Source of the DNA: Comamonadaceae bacterium
GTDB taxonomy: Bacteria; Pseudomonadota; Gammaproteobacteria; Burkholderiales; Burkholderiaceae_C
NCBI GenBank assembly: GCA_947371775.1
Contig: CANBQX010000002.1
Coordinates: 1 to 42,063, forward strand
Direction: 5' to 3'
DNA: 42,063 bases
Below, piece after piece: positions 24,354-34,032 of the stretch (within the stretch, counting starts at the first letter, position 1; each line of letters opens with the position of its first letter). The notes under the pieces were generated by a model. That model saw only the letters and a list, made by a program, of their open reading frames with translations. It did not search any database and was not told where the DNA came from. The position numbers and the translations under genes are program-made.

Positions 24354-25816
24354 GCGCTGCACTGATGACGCTGGGACAGGTCGCCCAATGGCTCGCTGCC
24401 GGCGCTCAGGCCGCAAGTGTGCCCATGGCGGTGCAAGGTGACGCGTCAACCGCGATCACGCGGGTCCACACCGACACCCGCAGCATTGCCAGCGGCGATC
24501 TGTTTGTGGCATTGCAGGGCGAAACATTCGACGCCAATGCGCTGCTGCACGAGGCACAGGCCAAGGGCGCGGTGGCTGTCATTTGCCGCAGTGGTTTGGA
24601 CACGGATCGTCTGCCGCCTGGGCTGCCGCGCATTGAAGTGCAGGACACCAAAGCCGCGCTAGGCCAGTTGGCACGGGCATGGCGCGCGCAGTTTGATCTG
24701 CCGCTGATTGCGGTGACCGGCAGCAACGGCAAGACCACAGTGACGCAAATGATTGCGTCCATCCTGCAGGCCTTTGCCCCCGGCGAGGCCAGTCTGGCAA
24801 CCCAAGGCAATTTGAACAACGACATTGGCGTGCCCCTCACGCTGCTGCGCTTGCGCGCACACCATCGAATCGCGGTCGTGGAACTGGGCATGAACCACCC
24901 CGGTGAAATTGCGCAACTGGCCGCCATGGCCCAAGCCACCGTCGCCTTGGTGAACAACGCGCAGCGGGAGCACCTCGAATTCATGCACACCGTGGACGCT
25001 GTTGCCGCAGAAAACGGTGCCGTGCTTCAGGCCTTGGCACCCACCGGTTGTGCTGTGTTTCCTTTGGACGATGCCTACACCAGCGTCTGGCAGATGATGG
25101 CAGGCACGCGACCCACACTGGGCTTTGGCGCTAGCGCAAGCGGCCCGGCGGTCGTGGGCTTGAGTGCCACCTGGACAGACGGTGGCTGGGACGTGCAGGC
25201 CCGAGCCAACACCCCCGATGGAGAGGCGGTTTTGCGCTACCGCTTGGCCATTGCCGGTCAGCACAATGTGCGCAATTCCTGGGCCGCAGCCGCCTGCGCG
25301 CTGGCCGCGGGCGTACCCGCCGCAGCGGTGGAGCGTGGCCTGCAATCGTTCGAGCCGGTGCGCGGTCGTTCACGCGCGTTTGCGGTCGCGATGGGTGGCC
25401 GTCGCGTGACCGTGGTGGACGACACTTACAACGCCAACCCGGACTCGGTGCGCGCCGCCTGCGACGTGCTGCGCGACTTGCCGGGCCCGCGCCTGCTCGT
25501 GCTGGGCGACATGGGCGAGGTGGGTACGCAGGGGCCGCAATTCCACGCCGAAATCGGCGCTTATGCCAAGTCCGTAGGCATTGAACATTTACTGGCTGTG
25601 GGCGAACTCAGCCAGTCGGCGGTTCGGGCCTTTGGCAGCACCCAGAACGCGGCGCAACACTTTGACTCCATGGACGCGCTGAATGCTGCGCTGGAATCGG
25701 TCTTGCACAAGGCCAGCAGCGTGCTGGTGAAAGGCTCGCGCTTCATGAAAATGGAACGCGCAGTGGCCGCGATTCAAACGATCGCCAGCCAGCAAGGAGA
25801 GTCCGCATGCTGCTAA
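24350..25816 (+). CDS. murF: UDP-MurNAc-tripeptide:D-alanyl-D-alanine ligase MurF
   Basis: MurF adds the D-Ala-D-Ala dipeptide, made by Ddl, to complete the cytoplasmic pentapeptide precursor. The 488 residues show an N-terminal domain with DTRSIASGDLFVALQGETFD, an ATPase domain with TGSNGKTT (123-130) and QGNLNNDIGVPLTLL, and a C-terminal domain with DDTYNANPDS, a family signature. It starts in an ATGA overlap with murE. The 3' end overlaps mraY by 10 nt, a longer overlap than the rest of the cluster. Confidence 0.97.
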   Translation: MSAALMTLGQVAQWLAAGAQAASVPMAVQGDASTAITRVHTDTRSIASGDLFVALQGETFDANALLHEAQAKGAVAVICRSGLDTDRLPPGLPRIEVQDTKAALGQLARAWRAQFDLPLIAVTGSNGKTTVTQMIASILQAFAPGEASLATQGNLNNDIGVPLTLLRLRAHHRIAVVELGMNHPGEIAQLAAMAQATVALVNNAQREHLEFMHTVDAVAAENGAVLQALAPTGCAVFPLDDAYTSVWQMMAGTRPTLGFGASASGPAVVGLSATWTDGGWDVQARANTPDGEAVLRYRLAIAGQHNVRNSWAAAACALAAGVPAAAVERGLQSFEPVRGRSRAFAVAMGGRRVTVVDDTYNANPDSVRAACDVLRDLPGPRLLVLGDMGEVGTQGPQFHAEIGAYAKSVGIEHLLAVGELSQSAVRAFGSTQNAAQHFDSMDALNAALESVLHKASSVLVKGSRFMKMERAVAAIQTIASQQGESACC

Positions 25817-26985
25817 GCCTGGCCCAATGGCTGCAAGCCCAGAACCCCGAGTGGGGCTTTTTGCGCGTGTTTCAGTACCTGACCTTCCGCGCCGTCATGG
25901 CTGCGTTGACGGCACTCTTGATCGGACTCATCGCAGGGCCCGGCGTGATCCGGCGCCTGCGCGCGCTCAAAATCGGCCAACCGATTCGCGGCTATGGCAT
26001 GGAAAGCCACCTGGCCAAAAGCGGCACGCCCACCATGGGCGGTGTATTGATCCTGCTGTCCATCGCCAGCGCCACGCTGCTGTGGTCCGACGTGAGCAAC
26101 CGCTTTGTCTGGATTGTGCTCATCGTCACCCTGGGCTTTGGTGCCATCGGCTGGGTGGACGACTGGCGCAAGGTGGTGAACAAAGACCCGGAAGGCATGC
26201 GCTCGCGCGAGAAATATTTCTGGCAGTCGCTGATCGGCGTATTGGCAGCGCTGTACCTGGTGTTCAGCATTTCCGAAAACTCCAATGCGCGCGTGCTGGA
26301 GCTGTTCTACAACTGGGTGCGCTCGGGCTTTGACGTCAGCCTGCCGCCCAAAGCCGGTTTGCTGCTGCCCTTCTTCAAAGAGATCAGCTACCCGCTGGGC
26401 GTGCTCGGCTTTGTGGTCTTGACCTACCTGGTCATCGTGGGCTCAAGCAATGCCGTCAACCTGACCGATGGTCTGGATGGGCTGGCCATCATGCCGGTGG
26501 TGATGGTGGGTTCGGCACTGGGCGTGTTTGCCTATGTGACCGGCAGCACCGTGTATGCCAAATACCTGTTCTTGCCCCACATCGCAGGCGCGGGCGAATT
26601 GCTGGTGTTCTGTGCCGCGATGGCGGGTGCGGGCTTGGCGTTTTTGTGGTTCAACACCCACCCCGCCCAGGTGTTCATGGGCGACGTGGGCGCGCTGGCG
26701 CTCGGCGCTGCGCTGGGCACGGTGGCCATCATCGTCCGCCAGGAAGTGGTGCTGGCCATCATGGGAGGCGTGTTTGTGGTGGAAGCACTCTCGGTGATGG
26801 CGCAGGTGATGTACTTCAAGTACACCCGCAAGCGTTTTGGCGAGGGCCGCCGCCTTTTAAAGATGGCGCCTTTGCACCACCATTTTGAAAAACTGGGTTG
26901 GAAAGAAACGCAGGTGGTCGTGCGCTTCTGGATCATCACCATGTTGCTGTGCCTGGTCGGCCTGTCTACCTTGAAGCTGCGCTGA
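25807..26985 (+). CDS. mraY: Phospho-N-acetylmuramoyl-pentapeptide transferase MraY
   Basis: MraY moves phospho-MurNAc-pentapeptide from UDP to undecaprenyl phosphate, making lipid I at the inner membrane. The 392-residue protein has about ten membrane helices. Conserved blocks are ESHLAKSGTPTMGG after the first helices, VDDWRKV, NLTDGLDGLA (catalytic Asp region), NTHPAQVFMGDVGALALG, and MAPLHHHFEKLGW near the C-terminus. The start at 25807 has AAGGAGA just before it and lies within the end of murF. The stop overlaps murD as TGATG. Confidence 0.98.
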   Translation: MLLSLAQWLQAQNPEWGFLRVFQYLTFRAVMAALTALLIGLIAGPGVIRRLRALKIGQPIRGYGMESHLAKSGTPTMGGVLILLSIASATLLWSDVSNRFVWIVLIVTLGFGAIGWVDDWRKVVNKDPEGMRSREKYFWQSLIGVLAALYLVFSISENSNARVLELFYNWVRSGFDVSLPPKAGLLLPFFKEISYPLGVLGFVVLTYLVIVGSSNAVNLTDGLDGLAIMPVVMVGSALGVFAYVTGSTVYAKYLFLPHIAGAGELLVFCAAMAGAGLAFLWFNTHPAQVFMGDVGALALGAALGTVAIIVRQEVVLAIMGGVFVVEALSVMAQVMYFKYTRKRFGEGRRLLKMAPLHHHFEKLGWKETQVVVRFWIITMLLCLVGLSTLKLR

Positions 26986-28514
26986 TGGAACAACAACTGC
27001 ACGACCAACACGTCCTGGTTCTGGGGCTCGGTGCCTCCGGGCTGGCCATGGCACGCTGGTGCGCTGCACAGGGCGCACGCGTGACGGTGCTGGACAACCG
27101 CGCCCAGCCGCCCCAAGCGGCTGCATTGGCTGCCTCCGTGCCTTCGGCCACGCTGGCCCATGGCGCGTTCGATGCTTCGTGGATCGCCGGACGGGACATT
27201 CGCGCCGTATTCATCAGCCCCGGACTCAGCCCCCAGCAGACGGCTGCATTGGTGGATGCGGCAACGGCGCAGGGCCTGTGGGTGGGCGGCGAACTCAGCT
27301 TGTTTGCCCATGCGCTTGCGGGTTTGGCACAGACCCAGCAGTACCAACCCAGCATCCTGGCCATTACCGGCACCAATGGCAAAACCACCGTCACAGCCCT
27401 CACCGGTGCGCTGCTGCGCGCTGCGGGCAAGACCGTGGCAGTCGCGGGCAATATCGGCCCCACGCTGCTGGACACGCTGAGCCAGGTGCTGACCGATGGC
27501 GCACTGCCGCAAGCCTGGGTCCTGGAGCTGTCGAGCTTTCAACTGCATTACGGCCAGGGCTTCGAACCCACGGCCGCCGTGGTACTCAACATCAGCCAGG
27601 ACCACCTGGACTGGCACCCCGACCTGGCGCACTATGCGGCCTCTAAAGCACGGATATTTGGTGCCCATACCCTGATGGTGCTCAACCGGGACGATGCAGC
27701 GGTCATGGCCATGCTGCCCGCACCGGTGCGGGCCAAGCAGCGCCTGGTGGAGCGTGCCCATGTGTGTTTTGGCGTGGATGCACCTCAGCGTCCGGGCGAC
27801 TATGGCCTGGAGTCGGTCGGTGGCATGGCGTGGATTGTCCGGGCCATGGAAGCCGACGAGACCCTCAAGCCCGCGCGATTTGGCGCCACTACCGAGGCAC
27901 CGGAGCTGCATATCCAACGCCTCTTGCCGGCCGAGGCCCTGCGTATCCGGGGTCGCCACAACGCGTGCAATGCACAGGCCGCACTCGCATTGGCCAGCGC
28001 GGCCGGCGGTGCCTTGGGCCCCATGCTGTTTGGCCTGCGTGAATACCGGGGCGAGCCGCACCGCGTGCAAGCCATTGGCAGCATTAATGGCGTGGAATTT
28101 TTTGACGACAGCAAAGGCACCAATGTGGGTGCCACCGTGGCCGCACTGCAAGGCCTGGGCGACGACCGCAAGCTGGTTTTGATTTTGGGCGGCGAAGGCA
28201 AGGGCCAGGACTTCCATCCCTTGGCTGAACCGGTGCGCAAGTATGTGCGTGCGGTGGTGCTGATCGGGCGGGATGCCGCGCTGATTCGCCAGGCGCTCGA
28301 AGACACGCCGGTGGATTTGCTGAACGCGGATTCCATGGAACACGCCGTAGCCGTCGCCAATGCGCAAGCACACGCGGGCGATGCGGTACTGATGTCGCCG
28401 GCCTGCGCCAGCTTTGACATGTTTCGTGACTATGCGCACCGCGCGCACGTGTTTTGTGACGCCGTGGCCGAACTGGCGCAGGCCCAGGGCACGCTGATGG
28501 AGGTGGCTGCATGA
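26985..28514 (+). CDS. murD: UDP-MurNAc-L-alanine:D-glutamate ligase MurD
   Basis: MurD adds D-glutamate to UDP-MurNAc-L-Ala. The start is the ATG at 26985 in a TGATG overlap with mraY, giving 509 residues; the frame extends upstream only inside mraY. The N-terminal Rossmann domain has VLVLGLGASGLA, the ATPase domain has TGTNGKTTVT (Walker A about 129-135) and SSFQL, and the C-terminal domain has FDDSKGTNVGAT and ILGGEGKGQDF. The length exceeds the E. coli enzyme (about 440) because of extra segments in the central and C-terminal domains, consistent with Burkholderiales relatives. The ftsW start overlaps its stop as ATGA. Confidence 0.97.
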   Translation: MEQQLHDQHVLVLGLGASGLAMARWCAAQGARVTVLDNRAQPPQAAALAASVPSATLAHGAFDASWIAGRDIRAVFISPGLSPQQTAALVDAATAQGLWVGGELSLFAHALAGLAQTQQYQPSILAITGTNGKTTVTALTGALLRAAGKTVAVAGNIGPTLLDTLSQVLTDGALPQAWVLELSSFQLHYGQGFEPTAAVVLNISQDHLDWHPDLAHYAASKARIFGAHTLMVLNRDDAAVMAMLPAPVRAKQRLVERAHVCFGVDAPQRPGDYGLESVGGMAWIVRAMEADETLKPARFGATTEAPELHIQRLLPAEALRIRGRHNACNAQAALALASAAGGALGPMLFGLREYRGEPHRVQAIGSINGVEFFDDSKGTNVGATVAALQGLGDDRKLVLILGGEGKGQDFHPLAEPVRKYVRAVVLIGRDAALIRQALEDTPVDLLNADSMEHAVAVANAQAHAGDAVLMSPACASFDMFRDYAHRAHVFCDAVAELAQAQGTLMEVAA

Positions 28515-29764
28515 GCGCCGCGCAAGCGATGTGGAACCGCTGGTTCAAACCAGCTGTCTCCGAGTCGGACGAGCTGCCCGTGCGCCTGGGCCGCCGCGCC
28601 AGCTACAGCACAGGCGCCAGCGCAGGTCGCGTCAGCACCTTTGACAACTCGCTGGTCGCGGTGGTGATGGCGCTGGTGGTATGGGGCGCGGTCATGGTGT
28701 ATTCGGCCACCATTGCCATGCCGGACAACCCCCGCTTTGCCAACTACACGCACAACTACTTTTTGATCCGCCATGTGGCCTCTATTGCCGTTGCGGTGAT
28801 TGCGGCAGCCATTGCTTTTCAGGTGCCGCTGGAAACCTGGGAGCGCATTGCTCCCATGCTGTTCATAGCCTGCCTGGTGCTGTTGCTGGCGGTGCTCTTG
28901 CCCTTTATCGGCAAAGGCGTGAATGGCGCCAAGCGTTGGATCTCACTCGGTGTGACCAATTTCCAGCCTTCGGAACTGGCCAAGTTTTCTGCCGTGTTGT
29001 ATGCGGCGGGTTACATGGTGCGCAAGATCGAGCTCAAAGAAGACTTTGTCAAAGCGGTGTGGCCCATGGCCGCCGCCGTCGGCACCATGGGCAGTTTGTT
29101 GCTGGCCGAGCCCGATATGGGTGCGTTCATGGTGATTGCCGTGATCGCCATGGGCATCTTGTTTTTAGGCGGCGTCAATGCCCGCATGTTCTTCTTGATC
29201 TCAGGCGTGTTGGTCGGGGCCTTCGCACTGATGATTGCCTTCAACGATTACCGCCGTGCCCGCATCTTTGCCTACCTGGATCCCTGGACCGAACACAACG
29301 CGCTGGGCAAGGGCTACCAGCTCACCCACTCCTTGATTGCGATTGGCCGGGGCGAGGTGTTTGGTGTGGGCCTGGGCGGTAGCGTAGAAAAGCTGCACTG
29401 GCTGCCCGAAGCCCACACGGACTTTTTGCTGGCCGTGATCGGCGAAGAGTTTGGCTTGGTGGGTGTGGTGCTGCTGTTGGGCTTGTTTTTGTGGCTCACC
29501 CGCCGCTTGATCCACATCGGCCGCCAGGCTGTGGCCCTGGACCGCGTGTTTGCCGGCCTGGTGGCCCAGGGCGTTGGCATTTGGATGGGCTTTCAGGCTT
29601 TCATCAACATGGGCGTGAACCTGGGCGCTCTGCCCACCAAAGGCCTGACCTTGCCGCTGATGAGCTACGGCGGCTCGGCCATTCTGATCAACCTGATCGC
29701 ACTGGCCGTGGTCTTGCGGGTGGATTATGAGAACCGCCAGCTGATGCAAGGAGGCCGGTCATGA
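28511..29764 (+). CDS. ftsW: FtsW, septal SEDS peptidoglycan glycosyltransferase
   Basis: FtsW polymerises lipid II glycan strands at the septum together with FtsI. The 417-residue protein has a cytoplasmic N-terminal tail of about 45 residues and about ten membrane helices. SEDS family blocks seen are GVNGAKRWISLG, FQPSELAKF, LLLAEPDMGAFMVI (containing the essential Asp), and GLTLPLMSYGGSAIL near the end. The cytoplasmic tail is longer than in E. coli. It begins in an ATGA overlap with murD and ends in one with murG. Confidence 0.97.
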   Translation: MSAAQAMWNRWFKPAVSESDELPVRLGRRASYSTGASAGRVSTFDNSLVAVVMALVVWGAVMVYSATIAMPDNPRFANYTHNYFLIRHVASIAVAVIAAAIAFQVPLETWERIAPMLFIACLVLLLAVLLPFIGKGVNGAKRWISLGVTNFQPSELAKFSAVLYAAGYMVRKIELKEDFVKAVWPMAAAVGTMGSLLLAEPDMGAFMVIAVIAMGILFLGGVNARMFFLISGVLVGAFALMIAFNDYRRARIFAYLDPWTEHNALGKGYQLTHSLIAIGRGEVFGVGLGGSVEKLHWLPEAHTDFLLAVIGEEFGLVGVVLLLGLFLWLTRRLIHIGRQAVALDRVFAGLVAQGVGIWMGFQAFINMGVNLGALPTKGLTLPLMSYGGSAILINLIALAVVLRVDYENRQLMQGGRS

Positions 29765-30843
29765 CCGCGTCTGCACGCACAGCACCCCGCACCGCACTGG
29801 TCATGGCAGGCGGCACGGGCGGGCATATTTTTCCGGGGCTGGCGGTCGCCCAGGCGCTGCGTGAGCGCGGCTGGCGGGTGCACTGGCTGGGTGCCCCTGA
29901 CAGCATGGAGAGCCGTCTGGTGCCTGCGCGTGGTTTCGTGCTGGAAACGATTGCTTTCTCAGGCGTGCGAGGCAAGGGCATCAAGACCTTGCTGGGGCTG
30001 CCTTTGCGTCTGCTGCGCGCACTGCTGCAAAGCCGCCAGGTGCTGCAGCGGGTGCGCCCTGATGTGGTGCTGGGCTTTGGCGGCTACATCAGCCTGCCCG
30101 CAGGTGTGATGGCCGCATTGCGGCGCATTCCTCTGGTGCTGCACGAGCAAAATTCGGTGGCCGGTGCGGCCAACCGCGTGCTGGCGCGCATGGCGCAGCG
30201 CGTGTTCAGCGCATTCCCCCACGCATTGCCCAATGCACAGCATGTGGGCAACCCCTTGCGCGAAGAATTTTTGAACCAGGCACCGCCCGAGCAGCGCTTT
30301 GCAGAGCGCAGCGGGCCCTTGCACTTGCTGGTGGTGGGCGGCAGTTTGGGCGCACGCGCGCTCAACACCGTGGTGCCTCAGGCGCTGGCGCGGATACCGC
30401 AAGCCCAACGCCCTGTTGTTCTGCACCAAAGTGGCGAGAAGCAAATGGACGAGTTGCGCGCCAACTACGCCGCGGCCGGTGTGGCTGCCGATCTGACGCC
30501 CTTTATAGACAACACGGCGCAAGCCTACGCACAGGCCGATCTGGTCTTGTGCCGTGCGGGTGCGAGCACGGTGACCGAGATTGCTGCGGTGGGCGCTGCG
30601 GCGCTGTTTGTGCCCTTCCCCTCGGCGGTGGACGACCACCAAACCCACAACGCACGCTTTCTGGTGGACCAGGGCGCGGGCTGGCTGGTGCCACAAGCCA
30701 CGCTCACGCCGGAATTTTTGGCCGACTGGTTGCAGCATTGCGACCGCGCCGAACTGCTGCAACACGCCCAAGCCGCCAAAGCATTGCAAAACACCCAGGC
30801 CACCCAGGCCATGGTGGCGGCCTGCGAGGAATTGGCGCCATGA
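29761..30843 (+). CDS. murG: UDP-GlcNAc:lipid I GlcNAc transferase MurG
   Basis: MurG, a peripheral GT28 enzyme on the cytoplasmic membrane face, adds GlcNAc to lipid I to form lipid II. Of its 360 residues, the N-terminal domain starts with the glycine-rich GGTGGH (17-22), continues with GFGGYISLPAG and LHEQNSVAGAANR, and the C-terminal domain has VVGGSLGARALN, CRAGASTVTEI and FPSAVDDHQTHNA, all diagnostic. It is coupled by ATGA overlaps to ftsW upstream and murC downstream. Confidence 0.98.
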   Translation: MTASARTAPRTALVMAGGTGGHIFPGLAVAQALRERGWRVHWLGAPDSMESRLVPARGFVLETIAFSGVRGKGIKTLLGLPLRLLRALLQSRQVLQRVRPDVVLGFGGYISLPAGVMAALRRIPLVLHEQNSVAGAANRVLARMAQRVFSAFPHALPNAQHVGNPLREEFLNQAPPEQRFAERSGPLHLLVVGGSLGARALNTVVPQALARIPQAQRPVVLHQSGEKQMDELRANYAAAGVAADLTPFIDNTAQAYAQADLVLCRAGASTVTEIAAVGAAALFVPFPSAVDDHQTHNARFLVDQGAGWLVPQATLTPEFLADWLQHCDRAELLQHAQAAKALQNTQATQAMVAACEELAP

Positions 30844-32258
30844 AACACGCCATCCAACACATTCACTTCGTCGGTGTGGGCGGCTCCGGCATGTCCGGCA
30901 TCGCCGAAATCCTGCACAACCTGGGGTACAGCATCTCGGGCTCCGATCTGTCAGACAGCGCTACCTTGCGCCGCTTGGCATCCTTGGGCATTCACACCCA
31001 TGTGGGCCATGACGCCGCGCATGTCGCGCGCGCCGATGCGGTGGTCACCTCCACCGCCGTGCAAGCCAGCAACCCCGAAGTGCTGCGCGCCCGCGAACTG
31101 CGCATTCCGGTTGTGCCACGTGCGCTGATGCTGGCCGAGCTGATGCGCCTCAAACAAGGCATTGCCATCGCCGGCACCCACGGCAAAACCACCACCACCA
31201 GCCTGGTGGCCAGTGTCCTGGCGCAAGCCGGGCTCGACCCCACCTTTGTGATCGGCGGGCGCTTGAACAGTGCCGGTGCCAATGCGCGGCTGGGCAAGGG
31301 CAACTACATCGTGGTCGAAGCCGATGAGTCCGATGCCTCGTTTCTGAACCTCTTGCCAGTGATGGCGGTCGTGACCAATATCGACGCCGACCACATGGAC
31401 ACCTACGGCCACGACTTTGGCCGTTTGCAGCAGGCCTTTGTCGACTTTTTGCACCGCATGCCCTTTTACGGCACAGCCATTTTGTGCACCGACGACCCCG
31501 CCGTGCGCGCCATCGTGGACCAGGTCACCTGCCCGATCACCAGCTACGGCTTTGACGAAGGTGCCCAAGTGCGTGCCGTCAATGTGCGCGCTGTGGACGG
31601 TCAAATGCATTTCACCGTGCAGCGGCGCAATGGCGTGACGCTGCCCGACCTGGACATCGTGCTCAACCTGCCCGGTCGCCACAATGTGCTCAATGCCTTG
31701 TCGGCGATTGCAGTGGCCGTCGAGCTCAATATCGAGGACGCGGCCGTGCAGGCCGCACTCGCCGAGTTCAAGGGTGTGGGCCGACGCTTTCAGCGCTATG
31801 GCGACCATGCGCTGCCCCAGGGCGGCGTGGTCACCGTGGTCGACGACTACGGCCACCACCCGGTAGAGATGGCCGCCACGCTGGCCGCGGCGCGCGGTGC
31901 GTTTCCAGGCCGTCGCCTGGTACTGGCTTTTCAGCCGCACCGCTACACCCGTACACGCGACTGCTTCGAGGACTTTGTGCGGGTCATGGGCCAGGCCGAC
32001 GTGGTGCTGCTGGCCGAGGTCTATGCCGCAGGCGAAGCACCGCTGGTGGCAGCAGACGGGCGTGCGCTGGCGCGCGCCATGCGCATTGCGGGCAAGCTCG
32101 AACCCGTGTTTGTCGACGACATCCAGGCCATGGCGGCCACGGCAGTGGCCAATGCCCAGCCGAGCGATGTGCTGCTGTGCATGGGTGCGGGCTCCATCAG
32201 CGCCGTACCCGCCAAGGTGGTCGAACTGCTGCAACAGCGCCAAGGAGCATCGGCATGA
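30840..32258 (+). CDS. murC: UDP-MurNAc:L-alanine ligase MurC
   Basis: MurC adds the first peptide residue, L-alanine, to UDP-MurNAc. The start is the ATG at 30840 in an ATGA overlap with murG (472 residues); a longer frame from 30549 lies inside murG. The N-terminal domain has HFVGVGGSGMSGIAE, the ATPase has IAGTHGKTTTTS (Walker A 112-118), then VVEADESDASFL and NIDADHMDTYG. The C-terminal domain has DDYGHHPVE and FQPHRYTRT, both specific for MurC. The CAAGGAG near its 3' end is the ribosome-binding site of ddlB, whose start overlaps the stop as ATGA. Confidence 0.98.
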   Translation: MKHAIQHIHFVGVGGSGMSGIAEILHNLGYSISGSDLSDSATLRRLASLGIHTHVGHDAAHVARADAVVTSTAVQASNPEVLRARELRIPVVPRALMLAELMRLKQGIAIAGTHGKTTTTSLVASVLAQAGLDPTFVIGGRLNSAGANARLGKGNYIVVEADESDASFLNLLPVMAVVTNIDADHMDTYGHDFGRLQQAFVDFLHRMPFYGTAILCTDDPAVRAIVDQVTCPITSYGFDEGAQVRAVNVRAVDGQMHFTVQRRNGVTLPDLDIVLNLPGRHNVLNALSAIAVAVELNIEDAAVQAALAEFKGVGRRFQRYGDHALPQGGVVTVVDDYGHHPVEMAATLAAARGAFPGRRLVLAFQPHRYTRTRDCFEDFVRVMGQADVVLLAEVYAAGEAPLVAADGRALARAMRIAGKLEPVFVDDIQAMAATAVANAQPSDVLLCMGAGSISAVPAKVVELLQQRQGASA

Positions 32259-33226
32259 ACGTCGCACAGTTTGGCAAGGTCGCCGTGCTCATGGGGGGCG
32301 CCTCTGCAGAGCGCGAGATTTCGCTGCTCTCGGGCAACGGTGTGCTGCAGGCGCTGCGATCCAAGGGCGTAGACGCCCATGCCTTTGACCCCGCCGAGCG
32401 TGACCTCTCCGAGCTCAAAGCCCAAGGCTTTGCGCGCTGCTTTATCGCACTGCACGGCCGCTTCGGCGAAGACGGCACGGTGCAAGGTGCGCTCGAATTG
32501 CTGGGCATTCCCTACACCGGCTCAGGTGTGATGGCCTCCAGCATTGCCATCGACAAAGTCATGACCAAGCGCGTGTGGATCGCAGAGGGCATTCCCACAC
32601 CGCAGTACAAGGTCTTGCACCAAGGTAATTTCGACAAGCGGGAGGTCATTGAGATTCCCGACGCCCTGGGTCTGCCGCTCATCGTCAAGCCCGCGCGCGA
32701 AGGCTCGTCTCTGGGGGTGACCAAGGTGATGGGCTATTCCGGTATGACCGAGGCGGTGAATTTGGCGGGTGATTTGGACGCGGACATTCTGTGCGAGGAG
32801 TGCATTGAGGGCGACGAGGTGACCTGCCCGGTGATTGGCGAAGGTGCCCATGCGCGCGCCTTGCCGGTGATTCGCATCGTGGCACCCGAGGGCAATTACG
32901 ACTACCAGCACAAGTACTTCACTGACGACACGCATTACCTGGTCCCCTGCGGACTCCCGGCCGGCGAAGAAGAAGCCATTCAGGCGCTGGTCCTCAAGGC
33001 CTACCGGGTGCTGGGTTGCCGTGGCTGGGGGCGTATCGACGTGATGATTGACGGCAAGACGCGCAAGCCCTCTTTGCTGGAGATCAATACCTCGCCCGGT
33101 ATGACCGGCCACTCCCTGGTGCCCATGTCTGCGCGCGCAGCGGGCACCAGCTACGAGGATTTGTGCCTGCAGATTTTGTCGCTGGCCGCGCTTGACAGCA
33201 CGCCGCGCGCAAGGAGCGCCCCATGA
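32255..33226 (+). CDS. ddlB: D-alanine:D-alanine ligase
   Basis: This ATP-grasp ligase makes D-Ala-D-Ala, the dipeptide MurF uses. The start is the ATG at 32255, with AAGGAG about 7 nt upstream, giving 323 residues. Blocks seen are VLMGGASAEREISLLSG (N-terminal D-Ala site), ALHGRFGEDG, LIVKPAREGSSLG (ATP-binding Lys and Ser loop), and the C-terminal WGRIDVMID and LEINTSPGMT that carry the Mg-ligand residues. The DdlB name follows its dcw location. It overlaps murC and ftsQ by ATGA junctions. Confidence 0.97.
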   Translation: MNVAQFGKVAVLMGGASAEREISLLSGNGVLQALRSKGVDAHAFDPAERDLSELKAQGFARCFIALHGRFGEDGTVQGALELLGIPYTGSGVMASSIAIDKVMTKRVWIAEGIPTPQYKVLHQGNFDKREVIEIPDALGLPLIVKPAREGSSLGVTKVMGYSGMTEAVNLAGDLDADILCEECIEGDEVTCPVIGEGAHARALPVIRIVAPEGNYDYQHKYFTDDTHYLVPCGLPAGEEEAIQALVLKAYRVLGCRGWGRIDVMIDGKTRKPSLLEINTSPGMTGHSLVPMSARAAGTSYEDLCLQILSLAALDSTPRARSAP

Positions 33227-34008
33227 ACCGCGCAGAGAACTCGGGCATGGATTTGCGTGTGATGAACGGCCTGGCCGTCGCACTGTTTGCCATCTTCGTA
33301 GGATCGGTGTTGGTAGCCGCGACCCGCTGGGTGTCCAACCGCTCGGTGTTTGCGCTGCACAGCATCACGGTGCTGGGCGATGTAACGCACGCCAACGCGC
33401 CCACCGTGCGCGCCCATGTGGTGTCGCGTGTCACGGGCTCATTTTTCAGCGTCGACTTGGCACGCACCCGCACCGTGTTGGAGGCCATGCCCTGGGTGCG
33501 CCATGCGGTGGTGCACCGTGACTTCCCCAACAAACTGCGCGTGCAGCTGCAAGAACACCAAGTGGCCGCTTACTGGGGCGACGCCAACGAGCCGCGCTTG
33601 CTCAATACCTTTGGTGAAGTGTTTGATGCCAATGTGGGTGAAGTGGAAGTAGACGACCTGCCGCACCTCAACGGCCCGCTGGCGCAAAGTGCCACCGTGC
33701 TGGCCGCCTACCGCGCGCTGGCGCCACAGTTTGCCGCCATGGACTTGACGCTGGAGAGCCTGGACCTGACCAACCAGGGCAGCTGGCGCATCGGCCTGAG
33801 TGGCGGTGCCACCCTGGAAGCTGGTCGCGGTGATTTGGAACAAATCCAAACCGATGTCGCCCAGTTCTTAAAAACACTGACACGTGTGCTGGCGCGCTAC
33901 CAACGCCCCGCCGGAGCGCTGGAGTCTGCCGACCTGCGCTACAAAAACGGTTATGCAATTCGGCTGCGCGGCGTCAGCACCCTTGCCGCTGCGGCACCCA
34001 CCCCTTAA
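33223..34008 (+). CDS. ftsQ: Cell division protein FtsQ
   Basis: FtsQ is a bitopic membrane protein that joins FtsL and FtsB in the divisome and links early to late division proteins. The 261-residue protein has a short cytoplasmic N-terminus, one helix (about 14-33, VALFAIFVGSVLVAA), a POTRA domain beginning FALHSITVLGDVTHANAP and including MPWVRHAVVHRDFPNKLRV, then the FtsQ beta domain. The layout and cluster position are typical. It starts in an ATGA overlap with ddlB. ftsA begins after 24 bp, the first non-overlapping junction since rsmH. Confidence 0.95.
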   Translation: MNRAENSGMDLRVMNGLAVALFAIFVGSVLVAATRWVSNRSVFALHSITVLGDVTHANAPTVRAHVVSRVTGSFFSVDLARTRTVLEAMPWVRHAVVHRDFPNKLRVQLQEHQVAAYWGDANEPRLLNTFGEVFDANVGEVEVDDLPHLNGPLAQSATVLAAYRALAPQFAAMDLTLESLDLTNQGSWRIGLSGGATLEAGRGDLEQIQTDVAQFLKTLTRVLARYQRPAGALESADLRYKNGYAIRLRGVSTLAAAAPTP

Positions 34009-34032
34009 AGACTTACAAACAGGTACGAAACT

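Noticed and set aside
26532..28448. A 638-codon minus-strand open frame opposite mraY and murD
   Set aside because: Composition and lack of any motif mark it as a shadow of the real genes.
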